Of a stretch of DNA of 64,000 nt, positions 38,801 to 48,127 are shown piece by piece. The stretch is from Chaetorhynchus papuensis (lineage: Eukaryota > Chordata > Aves > Passeriformes > Rhipiduridae), in NCBI GenBank assembly GCA_013396525.1, contig VWYX01000792.1, positions 132,693-196,692 of the forward strand, written 5' to 3'. Made by a program: the position numbers and the translations under genes. The notes beneath the pieces were generated by a model that was given only the letters and a program-made list of their open reading frames with translations, did not search any database and was not told the origin of the DNA. How positions within the stretch are numbered: the stretch's first letter is position 1; the number at the start of each line of letters is the position of its first letter.

Positions 38801-40863
38801 TTTCCTTTTTTTTCCTCCCTCTTCTGAATCTTACTATTTTTTTTTTCCCCTCTGGGCTCTCTATGCTTAGAGTTTGGGTCACAGAGAAAAGCTCCTGGAA
38901 CAGTCCTGTGTGTGTAGGAGTGGGCTGAGCAGGCAGCAGCCATCAGCTCTGCAACAGGGAGCTCCACAGGAAGGAGCACCTGCCTTGTGCCACATGCTTA
39001 CCTGGGAAATGCTTTTTAAAACCCAGCTTAATCCCCAAGCTGTAATGCTTGCTCCTGCCCAGAATTTCTGTCTTGTTCACTTTTTCTTTCCCTCACAGAC
39101 ATACTTGTAATGTGAAAGTATTATAAGGTACCTTATTTCCATTTTGTCACACTTCATGTAATTAGCTTTTGGTTCAGAGTCGGTAAGTACTGATAACTAT
39201 ATTAGCATTTTGTGTATCGTTGTGCTTATTTCTTAGTGTGATTCAATGCATACAAGACCATGATCTACCAGAGAAGTTTGTTTACTCTTTTGTCTGCTCT
39301 CTCTCTGATCTTGAATTCTAAAATGGTGAATTTTACAAATACTAATCTTTAGAAAAGTTTAATGTAAGAACTACCTCCTGTATTATGCTAGTAGTAGTAT
39401 GGAAAATATTTTCAGCATGTCAACCCAGCCCAGGAAGACTACTGATGCATTTCCAAGCTGAAAGGTTATTTCTGTTTTGAAAATAGTTTTCTACCTCCTT
39501 TTCTCCTGATCCAGGGAGAAGAAACTGAAAGCAAGAGTGCAGGAGTTGGTGAGTGCTTTGGAGAGACTCACGAAGAGCAGTGAAATCAGACATCAGCAGT
39601 CTGCAGAATTTGTTAATGACCTTAAAAGGGCAAACAGGTAAAGGATCTACCAGCAGATAGATACACCACTGATTTATTTTGCTGTGTTGTTGCAAAGCAC
39701 CCTAATAGTCCCCTTAGCTTAATGAGAAGTTTCTGGATCCTCAACGTTCCATCCACATGTTGACACTCTAGGGTTATAGTTAGAGATGGGGGAGGCATAA
39801 ACCTCCCATGTAGGCTACTGGCAACTACATAGTTAAGAACAGAAATCAGGGATATAGGGTAATCTTAAGGGAGTTACTACGAGTGATTGCATGATTAAAA
39901 AAGCAAACAAAAGAAAAGATTTATGAGTCTGTTACTTTGTTTGAAACTGCTCCCTTTTCTTTGGCTCCAGCCTCTTCATTAATAAACTGTCTTGGATAAT
40001 CACACCTAAATTCTGTTGCTCACTCAGGGCATTTTACTTGCACTGTGTTTGGGTGGCCTCAGACTATGGTGGACTGCATCTGCCCTTCCTGCAAGCAGCC
40101 TGTCATTCACAATGTAGTTTTCCTTAAAGTATATTTGAAAGGCTTTGTGGTGAGAAGCAGCACCCTTCTCAAGCCTTCTGACCCAGTCAAGGTGGAGGCA
40201 CAGAAGCCTACTCAGCAGATAGCAAATTAGCACAAGATGCCACCCTCCACTCCAAATGTAAAGCTTATTTTTTTAAAGTGAAAAATGCAAAATCAGTCCT
40301 GGGTTTTCTAAGCAGATTCTGGCCATGCAATGTTTTTATAAATCATGCTCAATGTTGTGGTATCTTGACTCACAAACAGTGCTATGAGATGTCATCAACA
40401 GCAACCTCCATTTGCCTCTTTGAACCATGTTTAGTGTTCTTTACCACTTTACTGGTAAAGGTGCGTGCTTTCCCCAGGAAAGACACAGAAATTAGCATTG
40501 ATCTGGGTTTGGATCAAAAGGTTTGGATCTAATCCATTTTAAAGCACTGGTAAATTTTGGGAAGGTGATCAGTACCCAACCTTTGGAGTTCACTGAAGGT
40601 GGGGCTTTGGGGTAGATTTTTTGTAGCCCTTGCTCTGAACAAGCCTGTTTCAAATACCTTCTGTGCCTTGTGTTTTTAACAGCAACTTGGTAGCAGCTTA
40701 CGAAAAAGCGAAGAAAAAGCATCAAAATAAGCTGAAGAAACTGGAATCACAAATGATGGCCATGGTGGAGAGACATGAAACCCAAGTAAGAATGCTCAAA
40801 CAAAGAATAGCTTTACTGGAAGAAGAGAACTCCAGACCACACACCAATGAAACTTCACTTTAA
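8706..40863 (+). CDS. MCC: MCC, 3' part of the coding region (eleven exons joined)
   Basis: MCC is a cytoplasmic and membrane-associated coiled-coil scaffold. It restrains Wnt/beta-catenin signalling and G1-S progression and binds PDZ proteins such as Scribble. The eleven exons join in phase at 8706-8852, 9151-9240, 9910-10058, 11767-11907, 12843-12943, 15232-15415, 22145-22379, 28155-28361, 29313-29410, 39515-39637 and 40683-40863. They total 1656 nt, i.e. 551 residues plus stop. Human MCC (short form) has 829 residues, so about 278 N-terminal residues are encoded upstream of the window. The product is near-identical to human MCC except in the exon encoded at 29313-29410. Long Leu/Glu/Lys-rich coiled coils are visible in the parts encoded at 22200-22379, 28155-28310 and 39515-40840. 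The C terminus is ETSL, a class I PDZ ligand. All ten introns are GT-AG. No frameshift or internal stop is present. Confidence 0.97.
8853..9150 (+). other. MCC: MCC intron A-B (298 nt)
   Basis: Short GT-AG intron ending in CTGCCTTACAG. I see nothing else in it. Confidence 0.93.
9151..9240 (+). CDS. MCC: MCC coding exon B
   Basis: This exon has 30 codons in phase 0, IAERVKLSKT to SEISSIG. It follows CCTTACAG and is followed by GTAAGG. It encodes a serine-rich stretch (SESSSSDRP) that matches human MCC and looks like a phosphorylated linker, although phosphorylation is inferred. Confidence 0.97.
9241..9909 (+). other. MCC: MCC intron B-C (669 nt)
   Basis: GT-AG intron, AT-rich, with no gene or recognisable repeat. 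Confidence 0.92.
9910..10058 (+). CDS. MCC: MCC coding exon C
   Basis: This exon has 149 nt, 49 codons plus two bases, from VSSTVAEHLA to VETERLN. The split serine codon AG|C is completed by exon D. The acceptor is CCTGTGCAG and the donor AG|GTGAGC. It encodes a helical region conserved with human MCC and its relative USHBP1; the family assignment comes from memory. Confidence 0.97.
10059..11766 (+). other. MCC: MCC intron C-D (1.7 kb)
   Basis: GT-AG intron. It contains a pyrimidine tract at 10781-10814 made of T runs broken by C. No gene was recognised. Confidence 0.9.
11767..11907 (+). CDS. MCC: MCC coding exon D
   Basis: This exon has 141 nt: one base completing a serine codon, 46 codons (RIEHLKSQND to LRLALQY) and two bases of the next codon. 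The acceptor is TTTTTTGCAG and the donor AG|GTATGT. It encodes a coiled-coil segment that matches human MCC at essentially every residue. Confidence 0.97.
11908..12842 (+). other. MCC: MCC intron D-E (935 nt)
   Basis: GT-AG intron ending in the pyrimidine-rich TTTTCCCTTTCAG. No other feature was seen. Confidence 0.92.
12843..12943 (+). CDS. MCC: MCC coding exon E
   Basis: This exon has 101 nt: one base completing a serine codon, 33 codons (EQCIEAYELL to AAGVGSV) and one leftover G. The donor is G|GTAAGA. It encodes a conserved helix ending in a Gly/Val linker. At the junction with exon F the bird protein is one residue shorter than human MCC. Confidence 0.96.
14533..14603 (+). other. MCC: Candidate alternative (poison) exon in MCC intron E-F
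   Basis: A 71-nt segment is bounded by GACTGCAG before and CACAG|GTGATG after. Read from its first base it is open for 23 codons with a protein-like, Ser/Pro-rich composition (includes DSGGFSPASPEAY). That frame does not match the phase left by exon E: joined to exon E it reads four codons and then TAG. Inclusion would therefore truncate MCC. The polypyrimidine tract is weak, so it could be a chance pairing of splice sites. Confidence 0.25.
15001..15066. repeat. Minisatellite, three perfect 22-bp copies
   Basis: A 22-bp unit beginning TGGCTGGGAG and ending GTGCATTC is repeated exactly three times in tandem. Each unit contains GGGAGAGGGG, so the array carries six G runs on the + strand. Perfect identity suggests recent expansion or slippage. 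Confidence 0.97.
15232..15415 (+). CDS. MCC: MCC coding exon F
   Basis: This exon has 184 nt: two bases completing a glycine codon, 60 codons (DQTGDENVTQ to SSNSHT) and two bases of a serine codon. The acceptor is TTGAACACTAG and the donor AG|GTAACT. It encodes the conserved RAHDCRKTAENAAKALLMK helix followed by a Ser-rich linker. Confidence 0.97.
17693..17998 (-). mobile_element. CR1 LINE 3' fragment, antisense to MCC
   Basis: The segment begins with the reverse complement of a CR1 3' end (ACAGAATCATCAAG, then a GAGACCTTCAAGGTCATCCA-type block and the CCAGTCCAACCATCACC block). It continues into the decayed upstream CR1 consensus. It is 5'-truncated, as is usual for CR1, and has diverged. 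The boundaries are approximate. Confidence 0.85.
20037..20071. repeat. Poly(A) and purine tract
   Basis: Sixteen A residues (20037-20052) are followed by a GAAAAGAGAGAGAAGAAGAG purine stretch. No target-site duplication or retrocopy body was seen next to it. Confidence 0.9.
22145..22379 (+). CDS. MCC: MCC coding exon G
   Basis: This exon has 235 nt: one base completing a serine codon and 78 codons, TTSSTASSCD to ELMAMK. The acceptor is ATCTTTCCAG and the donor AAG|GTATTT. It encodes the end of the Ser/Thr-rich linker and the start of the C-terminal coiled coil (EDEQRLKDYIQQLKNDRAAV). It is essentially identical to human MCC. Confidence 0.97.
22380..28154 (+). other. MCC: MCC intron G-H (5.8 kb)
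   Basis: GT-AG intron, AT-rich. It contains a perfect 10-bp inverted repeat at 23465-23494, a 15-bp direct repeat (AAAATAAGTTAAAAT at 26044-26058 and 26068-26082) and a T/GT-rich tract at 27101-27119. No gene was recognised. Confidence 0.9.
23465..23494. repeat. Perfect inverted repeat, 10-bp arms, 10-nt loop
   Basis: The arms GAATACATTG and CAATGTATTC are exact reverse complements, separated by TGGCCAACAT. A role is not apparent from the sequence. Confidence 0.95.
28155..28361 (+). CDS. MCC: MCC coding exon H
   Basis: This exon has 69 codons in phase 0, EEMAELKAQL to SGSKDKLGK. The acceptor is CTTCAATAG and the donor AAG|GTCAGG. It encodes a strong heptad coiled coil (LYLLEKEKKALELKLSTRE) and then a Ser-rich hinge. 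It matches human MCC almost exactly. Confidence 0.97.
28362..29312 (+). other. MCC: MCC intron H-I (951 nt)
   Basis: GT-AG intron ending in TTCTTTCCCAG. No other feature was seen. Confidence 0.92.
29313..29410 (+). CDS. MCC: MCC coding exon I (divergent)
   Basis: This exon has 98 nt, 32 codons plus two bases, from ECSDGTATPL to ELTNALR. The donor is AG|GTAAGC. Its phase fits exons H and J. The protein differs from human MCC far more than any neighbouring exon, yet keeps the SLAEL-like core (LTLAELR) and the ELT-NA-RR end, so it is the true orthologous exon. Confidence 0.95.
30248..30270. repeat. Perfect hairpin, 10-bp arms, 3-nt loop
   Basis: TTCCACCCTC and GAGGGTGGAA are exact reverse complements around TTT. 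The tight loop and GC content would make a stable stem in RNA. Confidence 0.95.
31421..31448. repeat. Perfect hairpin, 11-bp arms, 6-nt loop
   Basis: CTGAAACACTG and CAGTGTTTCAG are exact reverse complements separated by TTTCAG. The loop itself repeats the end of the right arm. Confidence 0.95.
38788..38813. repeat. Pyrimidine tract
   Basis: Fourteen T residues (38790-38803), CC and eight more T residues. It is low-complexity sequence inside MCC intron I-J, about 700 bases before exon J. Confidence 0.9.
39515..39637 (+). CDS. MCC: MCC coding exon J
   Basis: This exon has 123 nt: one base completing an arginine codon, 40 codons (EKKLKARVQE to DLKRAN) and two bases of a serine codon. The acceptor is CTGATCCAG and the donor AG|GTAAAG. 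It encodes a C-terminal coiled coil that matches the human protein. Confidence 0.97.
39638..40682 (+). other. MCC: MCC intron J-K (1.0 kb)
   Basis: GT-AG intron ending in GTTTTTAACAG. No other feature was seen. Confidence 0.92.
40683..40863 (+). CDS. MCC: MCC terminal coding exon K with PDZ ligand
   Basis: One base completes a serine codon; 59 codons and the stop TAA (40861-40863) follow. The basic coiled coil (YEKAKKKHQNKLKKLESQMM) leads to the C terminus THNETSL-type tail, here ending TNETSL. T-S-L is a class I PDZ-binding motif. In human MCC this tail binds Scribble, and a serine in it is a reported phosphorylation site that modulates binding. Confidence 0.98.
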
Positions 40864-41016
40864 ATGCATCTCTTCAAAGGATGCTTAGTGCCATTACAAC
40901 TTTCTTTCTTTTGGAGGTTGACTTTAGGTAGCTTCAAATGCTAAAAGCTCTGATTGTCAATGTTGACAAAACTTAAAAGCACCTGCTCTGGGATCCCAGA
41001 GAGGTGTCATGGGGAT

Positions 41017-41022
41017 AATAAA
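41017..41022 (+). terminator. MCC: Possible proximal poly(A) signal of MCC
   Basis: AATAAA about 150 bases after the stop codon, followed by AAGTGTTAACC. The downstream GU content is modest, so use is uncertain. Confidence 0.35.
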
Positions 41023-43020
41023 AGTGTTAACCTTAAGGACTGTTTCATAATGTAAAATGGCAGTGCCTGAATCATGCTGTAATTGTGTACATTGTGTTGT
41101 TATGTCTGTATTCATACAGCTTCTCGTCCATTTTATTGATGTCCCATGAGTGACAGTGTCACACAGCAGAATAATTCATGTCAAGAGGTTTTCATTTGGG
41201 TAGTTTGGAGATCATATGAGAGTTTTCCCAATCCTGGAGCTCCCTCGGCTCACAAGTCCGTACTGTAGCCTCAGGACTCGCTGCTGTGGTTACACCACCA
41301 AACAGGCAGCTGCAGAGTGGGGAGATGACAGGCTGGCTGGCTTTTTTTTTGCACCCTGCTTGCAGTTCTGCTGCTCACAGTGCAGATCAGGTAGGAGAAC
41401 TCCTGTTGATTTGGGAAAAAAACAAGAAAGCGTAGTTGCATCTCTGAAAATTATGATAAAGGTGTATTTCTGACAGTGTGTAAGAGGGCCAAAGGCTGTG
41501 GGTTTCACCATGCCACACAGGCAGCCTGGGTGCCAAGCGTGGGTAAGAAATTACAGGAGACCTCCTGGTACTCTTATTGCTTGGTGTTTGCAACTACTTT
41601 GTAAAAAAAGTTGTTTTTTCTTGCTATATACACTATATCCAAGGTTTTCTTTAAGAAGCTGGGCCATTTTTGTCATGTGTATTGTGCTTATTACAGCTTA
41701 CTGTGATCAAGAGGTAGAATGTCGTCTTTTGATACTTTTTTTTTGACCAAAAAAGGTACTTATAAAGAATGTACCTGTTTAATATTGAATACATAGGCAC
41801 AAAACTATAAATGTGTAGATGTATGGATATCCAGCCACAAACAGAATGTGAATGGTGAAGTCTTAAAGCTTCTTAGGTTAGTTTTTGTTATTGTTAACAT
41901 TCTCTCGTTAAAAATCACGTATTACTGTATTATCAAACTGACTGAAGTGCAAATTTTGGCTTGTTAGGTTAATGAACATGAAGCAAATTATGGGGATCAG
42001 GTTGATTTCTGTAGGGGTCCAAATACAGGAGTCTGCCATAGCACCTGTTATATTCAGAATTAGCTTATTTTTGACAGAGTATGTAAAACAGCTTTATGTG
42101 TGTTTTAAAAAGCCAAGCTAGCTTCCCTTCACTGTGTTAGCCTGCTGCTGTGTTATGCCTCTGCTTTGCATTTTCCAGGCTGATTTCCAGTGAATCTGAT
42201 TTCAGATGTTTATCCTTTTTGCTTTACATGTTGAGAGTTGCACCTCAAGTTTTTTACTAGTGTATTTAGAGTTATGATAACTTCTCTCATTTATTCCTCC
42301 CATTACTAGTACTAAGGAGGACTCTTTTTTTGCCTACTGTTGGGTTAGGTCAAGCAGACAACACAGTTGTGGGAATTTGTGTTCAGAATATGGTATTATT
42401 GTTAAGTCTTGGTTACGTCTGGAACTGTAGCAGTTGGTTTTCCATTTCTTAATACTGTAGCTGCTGTTGTTTTCTATCCTTGGTCATTCCTACTTCTCTG
42501 GAGTCTGATACATCATCCACAAAGCCAGCATCACATATGATTGATTGCAACAGCAAATTAAAACAATGCTGATTTCAAAATTTTTACGTAGTGATGTTCT
42601 GATCAGTCCTCTTTCTCAAAATAATTGCACTTCTTAATTTATAATGTGAATAGAAATTTTTGCAAATGAGTCTCTTGAGGGAGGAGGCACATTGATTTCT
42701 TCTGTCTTTATGGTTCTGCTTGGCAGCTCTCTGTGTTGTTTCACTTTTTTGGCCCAATTTTCTCACCCCCAGGAAGATGGTGGTTTGCCATCAGCTTCGG
42801 TGGTAGCTGAGCACACTTGTTCTGAAGAAACACAAAGAAAAGTATCCACCGCGTGCTGTGGCAAAAATGCAGTTACACTTTTGTCTTGGGCATCTGCAGC
42901 ACCTGTGTGACTTGAGGTCACCTCAGAATGTCCATGTGAAATACCTTTCACTGAAGAGGACCAGAAACTACTGCTGCACTGGGCTGCCTCTTAGGCTTGT
43001 TTTTTCTCCCCCTATTTCGA

Positions 43021-43238
43021 ATAATGGAATCACGGAATGGTTTGGATTGGAAGGGACCTTAAAAAGCATCTTGTTACAACCCCCTTCTGTGGGCAGGGCC
43101 ATCTTCCACTGGACCAGGTTGCTGCAAGCCCCATCCAACCTGGCCTTGAACGCTTCCAGGGATGGGGCAGCCACAACTTTTCTGGGCAACCTGTACCAGT
43201 GCCTCAGCACCCTCACAGGGAAGAATTTCTTCCATTAA
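43021..43238 (-). mobile_element. CR1 LINE 3' fragment, antisense, within MCC 3' UTR
   Basis: The segment reads as the reverse complement of the avian CR1 3' end. It starts with GGAATCACGGAATGG and a TTGGAAGGGACCTT block and passes through CCATCCAACCTGGCCTTGAA to GAAGAATTTCTTCC. It is about 215 bp, 5'-truncated and moderately diverged. Confidence 0.92.
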
Positions 43239-43375
43239 AAAATTCAGATACTCGTACACAGAGGCATAAAAAGATGCAGCCTCAGTGTCTTTTCCAGGCC
43301 TAACAATTTGCTGATTCTGTTTCACTATATTTAGCATGTATCCTCCCTGCCAACTGTGTTCTAGAAGTTCTTTAG

Positions 43376-43381
43376 AATAAA
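43376..43381 (+). terminator. MCC: Possible internal poly(A) signal of MCC
   Basis: AATAAA within CTTTAGAATAAATTATAAATC, about 140 bases beyond the CR1 fragment. No strong GU-rich element follows at once. Confidence 0.35.
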
Positions 43382-44238
43382 TTATAAATCCTGAGTAAAT
43401 GTAAACCACTCCCATTTTCCCCCTATAAGGCTTGTAGATGAAAAAGCAGCACTAGTACCATCCAGCCTCAGCAGTAGCCGTATTTTGCCAGACCACCAGT
43501 TCAGTTACTTGCCTCAGCAAGCAGCTATTGCATCATTGGTTGGCATACTGGAAAAGATCAACAGGGAAGTGGTCACAGGTTTATTGTGAAAACTGTTCAA
43601 AAGTGATAATCAGCTGCAGCTCCAGTGTACCTCATTAAAATGGCACCAACCCTCAGAAAAAATGCCAAAAAAACCTCCTTTTATGCAACTCTGAAGTACC
43701 AGCACACCAGAAATGCCCAAGCGTGTATCAGTTACAGCAACTTAACTCTCTTAACGCTTGTTGCAGAAGTAATAAATTTGCAAAGTAAGAAGGAGGTGGT
43801 TCTTGCCAACCTAAGTCCACTCATGAATTAATGACTGGAGGTTTTTTGATTTTCTTAAGTCACCAGAGTGCATGAAACTTTGTATTTCACAGAGTGCTCA
43901 GAAAAAACATTTGCTTTTTTTTCTAATTCTATGACGTATAAATCTTCACCAGCTTGAATGTACTGTTAGCTATTGCAAAGCACATGTGACTAAGTTTGCA
44001 TTCATGTCATGTTCTACTGGTTTTATTAGAATTTTCTCCTCCTTTAATAGTACACCATGAATTGTAACTTTAGAACCTTTTCACCTTACTGCATTAGCTT
44101 TAAATGTTTGCTACCTTTTAGTTTCCTAGCAGCTGTAAAATAGCTATTTTGTGTTCATTTGATATAGAATTGTAAAAACTGCATTTATTTATACAGAGGC
44201 ATTTATAGTACTTATTTTACAAATGTTCTTATATTCTG

Positions 44239-44244
44239 AATAAA
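44239..44244 (+). terminator. MCC: Distal poly(A) signal of MCC
   Basis: AATAAA is followed within 10-35 bases by the U/GU-rich GCTGTTTCTTTGCC and GGGAGTTGTTTC, the usual arrangement of a strong cleavage site. It is the last good + strand signal before the DCP2 3' end. Confidence 0.7.
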
Positions 44245-44265
44245 TTTCTAATGCTGTTTCTTTGC

Positions 44266-44880
44266 CTTGGGAGTTGTTTCACCATGGCTTGTTACCTTAA
44301 TGTTGAATGGGACTGCCTAAAGATACCTTGGCACAAAGGTATCTCATTTCCAAGAGAAGTTACTGAGGGAGATGGTTAGACATTGTCAGGAAAGTTCACA
44401 TAGTAGAGCCATGAAAAGTTGTTAAGAACTCAGATCTGGCCACAGGTTTTAGCTGGGCTCAAGAACATCAGTACTTCTTCCCTCAAACCGTCTATAGCTT
44501 CAATGAACACTTCATAGAAATGGAAGGGCACATGTGAAACTGTTTCCACACATCCAGTTCTTTTAATAACAAGTTATATGTAGCAAAAAAACCCCAACTC
44601 AATATTACATAAATATTCTAAAATCACTGATTGAAGTTCACGTACTTCCTTTCTCCAGTAGGTATAATGCTTTTTTAATTCTTTTTTCCATTGTGTTGAA
44701 TGGGCTCCTCATCCACCTTTACAATTGACTTTAAAAAACATTCCTTTCCTGGCACTAGCTATAATCACTGCTGCTCACTGGCTTAAGGCAACACGTAAAC
44801 ATTCTACAGTGAAAGAAGAACCTGTACCAGCAGCACAGGCTTCATTTCACAATGACCAGCAATCCTTATATTCATACTTC
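44266..44880. other. Intergenic gap between convergent MCC and DCP2
   Basis: About 0.6 kb between the predicted 3' ends. It contains a 9-bp perfect hairpin (44321-44344) and no gene. Its exact limits depend on which poly(A) sites are used. Confidence 0.65.
44321..44344. repeat. Perfect hairpin in the MCC-DCP2 gap
   Basis: AGATACCTT and AAGGTATCT are exact reverse complements around the loop GGCACA. It lies about 80 bases past the distal MCC poly(A) signal. Confidence 0.95.
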
Positions 44881-44894
44881 AGTACTTCAATAAG

Positions 44895-44900
44895 TTTATT
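44895..44900 (-). terminator. DCP2: Possible distal poly(A) signal of DCP2
   Basis: AATAAA on the - strand (TTTATT on +), within CTTTATAAATAAACTTATTG. Downstream on the - strand there is a moderate GU element (ATTGCTGGTCATTGTG). Confidence 0.4.
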
Positions 44901-45055
44901 TATAAAGTAATTTAATTTTACAGAGGAAAAAATAACAATATAGAAGAAAATGCCAACTTAGTTGTAGTCTCTTAAATGGTGTGCTTCAGTTTCTGAATCA
45001 GTTCACAACAAACAAAATCACAATCATCAGTACAGCAGATGTTACAGTTACAGAT

Positions 45056-45061
45056 TTTATT
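45056..45061 (-). terminator. DCP2: Likely poly(A) signal of DCP2
   Basis: AATAAA on the - strand, overlapped by ATTAAA just upstream. About 30-50 bases further is the strongly GU-rich GATTGTGATTTTGTTTGTTG. This is the best-formed cleavage site on the - strand between the two genes. Confidence 0.6.
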
Positions 45062-46628
45062 TAATACAATTGAAGAGCTGACTAATGCAAACTTTCTTCA
45101 AAAGAACATAATGGAAGTTGAATAAAATCTGTAATTATTTTAACCCTTTAGCTGTACGTACTTCCTACTTAATTAGCACTGATGTGCCACTTACACACAG
45201 AGGGAAACAGATCGAGTTCTTGAGCTTTACACAAACGGGAAGACATTGCCCTTCATGCATGAGCCATAGCACAGAGCCCTGGCTCCTGTTTTCTGCGAGG
45301 CATGCAGTGCTGCCCTGAAAAGTGTCATCGCTGGGAAGCAACAGCCAAGTCTGGGTCCTGGAACTTGAACACCAGTCAAGCATTCTGCCTGAATTAACAA
45401 CCCCACACCTTCTCCTGGCCTGGAGGGGCCGGTGGGGGGTCTGTTTTGTTTTTTAATGGTAAAATTGCCTTGCAAACCCAGCTAAACTGCTCCTCAGGGA
45501 TGAAGTTCAACTTCCATATGATGCAGTGCCATGCAGACACAGTAAAGTTCTGCTGCAAGTATTGGCATGAGAAGTATTTGCTAAGAGTTCTTAATCATGC
45601 AATTTTCCTTACTTTTTCTGCATAACAAAATTATGTAACCCACCAGTAAGATAAAAATTTCATCTCCACAGTTTAGTAATTTTGATCAAACATGCTTAAA
45701 AAATTTGCAGTTTTTCTCACTGTTGGAAATGTGTCATAGAGAACTGTGTTTGCAGGATGTGTTTTCTTAAAAAGCTATGAATGCCTTATTTTAAAATGAT
45801 TATTGCTCCATGAGCTGTAATCATTTTTTCAAGGCACTGAACTGTAACCCATACTGGAAACAAGAAGCTAGTTCTTCTGATCAACAATATAAATGCTTAG
45901 AAATGACAAAATACTCTGTTTTCAATAAAATCCATAGAGACCTTTTCAAATTTAAATATTCTGTACTCTGTGAAATGTTTACAATTACTTAAAAGGAAGC
46001 ACTTTTTTTCCTGGAAGAACTGAAGGAGAACTTGAAGACACTTTTGACTTCCCAGAAGCATCCAGAGCTGAGAACAATTTAAAGAAAAGGGTTTCTGTAA
46101 AGCTGAATCTGTACAAAAGAGTTAAGTTTCACTGAACCTAACATTTTCAATGGAAAGACAAGTTGAACCCCAAGCATTTTGTTTTACTGTACTGCTACCA
46201 ACCTGGAATAGTTCCTCTGGTACAATCTTGAATATGGCCAATGTAATTGTTGTTTATGTTGACTTCCTTTTAAGTTCACAACCTACATGAAAAAGTGAAA
46301 TGCACACACAGCACAAATCCTACTGCATCTATCAGTGCTTACGTACGGGATTAAGAACAGTGCAAATACTAGCATTTAGCCTACTTCCATTCTTGAACTA
46401 CACTATTGCTATAAATGCTTAAGAACAAAAACCTATAATGGAAGAGTTTCTAAGTCTAATTTACTGTAAAAGCACCTTCAGTTAGTTTGTATAAATTTAC
46501 CATATCTTAAATAATTTTGGTTGTTTCAAAAGCTGAAATATCGTAATAACAAAAACAATTTGAAATTATGAAGTCGTGTATAAGCACCAGATTATTTAAC
46601 ATTTACAGTGCAAGACTTAAAATTGGTT

Positions 46629-46636
46629 TATTTACA
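46629..46636 (-). promoter_or_regulatory. DCP2: Pumilio-type element in DCP2 3' UTR
   Basis: TGTAAATA on the - strand fits UGUAHAUA. It is the most distal of three such motifs in the 3' UTR. Binding is not shown. Confidence 0.4.
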
Positions 46637-48107
46637 GAAATTAAATCAAGAAGAGAGACTATTCTACTAATTCTCAATAACTATGAGCTTCCTAACACAT
46701 TTAGAATATAACCTCCTAACTTAAAACATGAAGGCACCTGGCTTTACCTCTGGAAGAGAAACGTGTTGCTCAGAATTTGTAACAAAACCCCAGGTATCTG
46801 AGGATTAAGCAGCCCACTGACCCCACAACTGGGCAGCCAGTTACCCCTGGAGCAGCAGTGCTGCCTTGCACCACATGATACTGGAGTTTGGATTCTTAAT
46901 GTAGACCCTTTGCTCTTCACACCATAATGGCATGAGAGCAAAAGCAAATCACGACATTAAGTAAAGGTTGGAAGAACTCTGTTCTTATCTGAAATTACAA
47001 TCTGAGAGCAAGTATGTTAGAAGTAGCCAGACCCGAAGCCTGCCTTGTTTTTAAAAGTAACTGTTACATCTATAACAGCCACAGGTAGGTGAAAGAAAAA
47101 CACTAAGTATTGTTCTCAAATCACCAAAATTAGTTCAGGAAGGTTGGAGCACAGCACAGAAGCCTGCAACAGTGATTAGGCCCAAAATTTCATTAGAAAC
47201 TATTTATGCATGTTTGGTCTAAAGAAATTTATACTGTGTTAAAAAATAATACTTTGATTGTACAATAAATAAAGCTCTTTCCCTCTCTCCTTCCCAGAAC
47301 CACTGTTGCCAGACTTCAAACTGTGCAAGACAGTTACTTTCAAAAGCTGGATGATTGATGTACACCAGGGAGCTGAAGTCAGCAGCACTTCAGTCACTTA
47401 ACTGGGCAGGCCACTCCTCAGTCCAAGGTCAAAGTATAGAAGCATTCTGAGAAGGAGAGATGCTAAAAACCTCATGCTAAAGCAAGGAGTTGATGTAGTA
47501 CTAGAAACTGCACACTAGTATCAGATTCCTAGCACCACCCAGCTGAAGGTTTTTCTGCTAAATGTTTGTTTACTCCGTAAGTTGAGTCCAAGAACACAGA
47601 CTGACTGTTCATAATCTGAATAACCCCTAACATGGCAGCATTCTCAAATTGACAGTGTTTGTTTTTCAAGTATCTCAACACCAGCTCTCGGGTCTGTCAT
47701 GCAAACAGTTCCTATTTCCCTGTGTCTAGCTCCTGTAAAGTAAAAACTCACAGAACTAAAGCCTGTATCTCACTTGCTATTTCTTCACTGCTTTATGAAA
47801 GATAATGTAAACAGTACTTCTAAACATAGAAATACAATTATAAAAGGATGGTGAAATAAGAACACAAAAAATAGTAAACAAAACGTTCACCGCGCAGGGC
47901 ATGACGGAGCCCACCAGGTGGATCACATGCCACCACACTTACATAGTTTCAGAATAAACCTTACTAAGAAAGCAGAAAGCAATGCTACTACAGGAAACGG
48001 TACCCTTATACAAAGAAGTAAGTTATTGCATATTTATCACATTTATTTGCAACTCACATTAAGGCTAGGTTTACTAAAATCATGACAAATGTATAAGCTT
48101 CACTTTG

Positions 48108-48127
48108 GGTTGCTTAATGAAGCAACC
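48108..48127 (-). repeat. 8-bp hairpin in DCP2 3' UTR
   Basis: On the + strand, GGTTGCTT and AAGCAACC are exact reverse complements around AATG. The stem would also form in the DCP2 transcript. Confidence 0.85.

Larger units (their letters stand above)
29411..39514 (+). other. MCC: MCC intron I-J (10.1 kb)
   Basis: This is the longest complete intron in the window, GT-AG. It contains two perfect hairpins (30248-30270 and 31421-31448), a 14-bp direct repeat at 31831-31861, a relatively GC-rich part at about 34.3-35.6 kb, and a pyrimidine tract at 38788-38813. Several long open frames overlap on both strands in the GC-rich part, but none has homology, a start context or splice support. Confidence 0.88.
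40864..44265 (+). other. MCC: MCC 3' UTR
   Basis: This runs from the MCC stop codon to just beyond the best poly(A) signal at 44239-44244. Two earlier AATAAA hexamers (41017-41022 and 43376-43381) could give shorter 3' UTRs. An antisense CR1 fragment lies inside at 43021-43238. Length and use of each end are inferred from motifs only. Confidence 0.7.
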
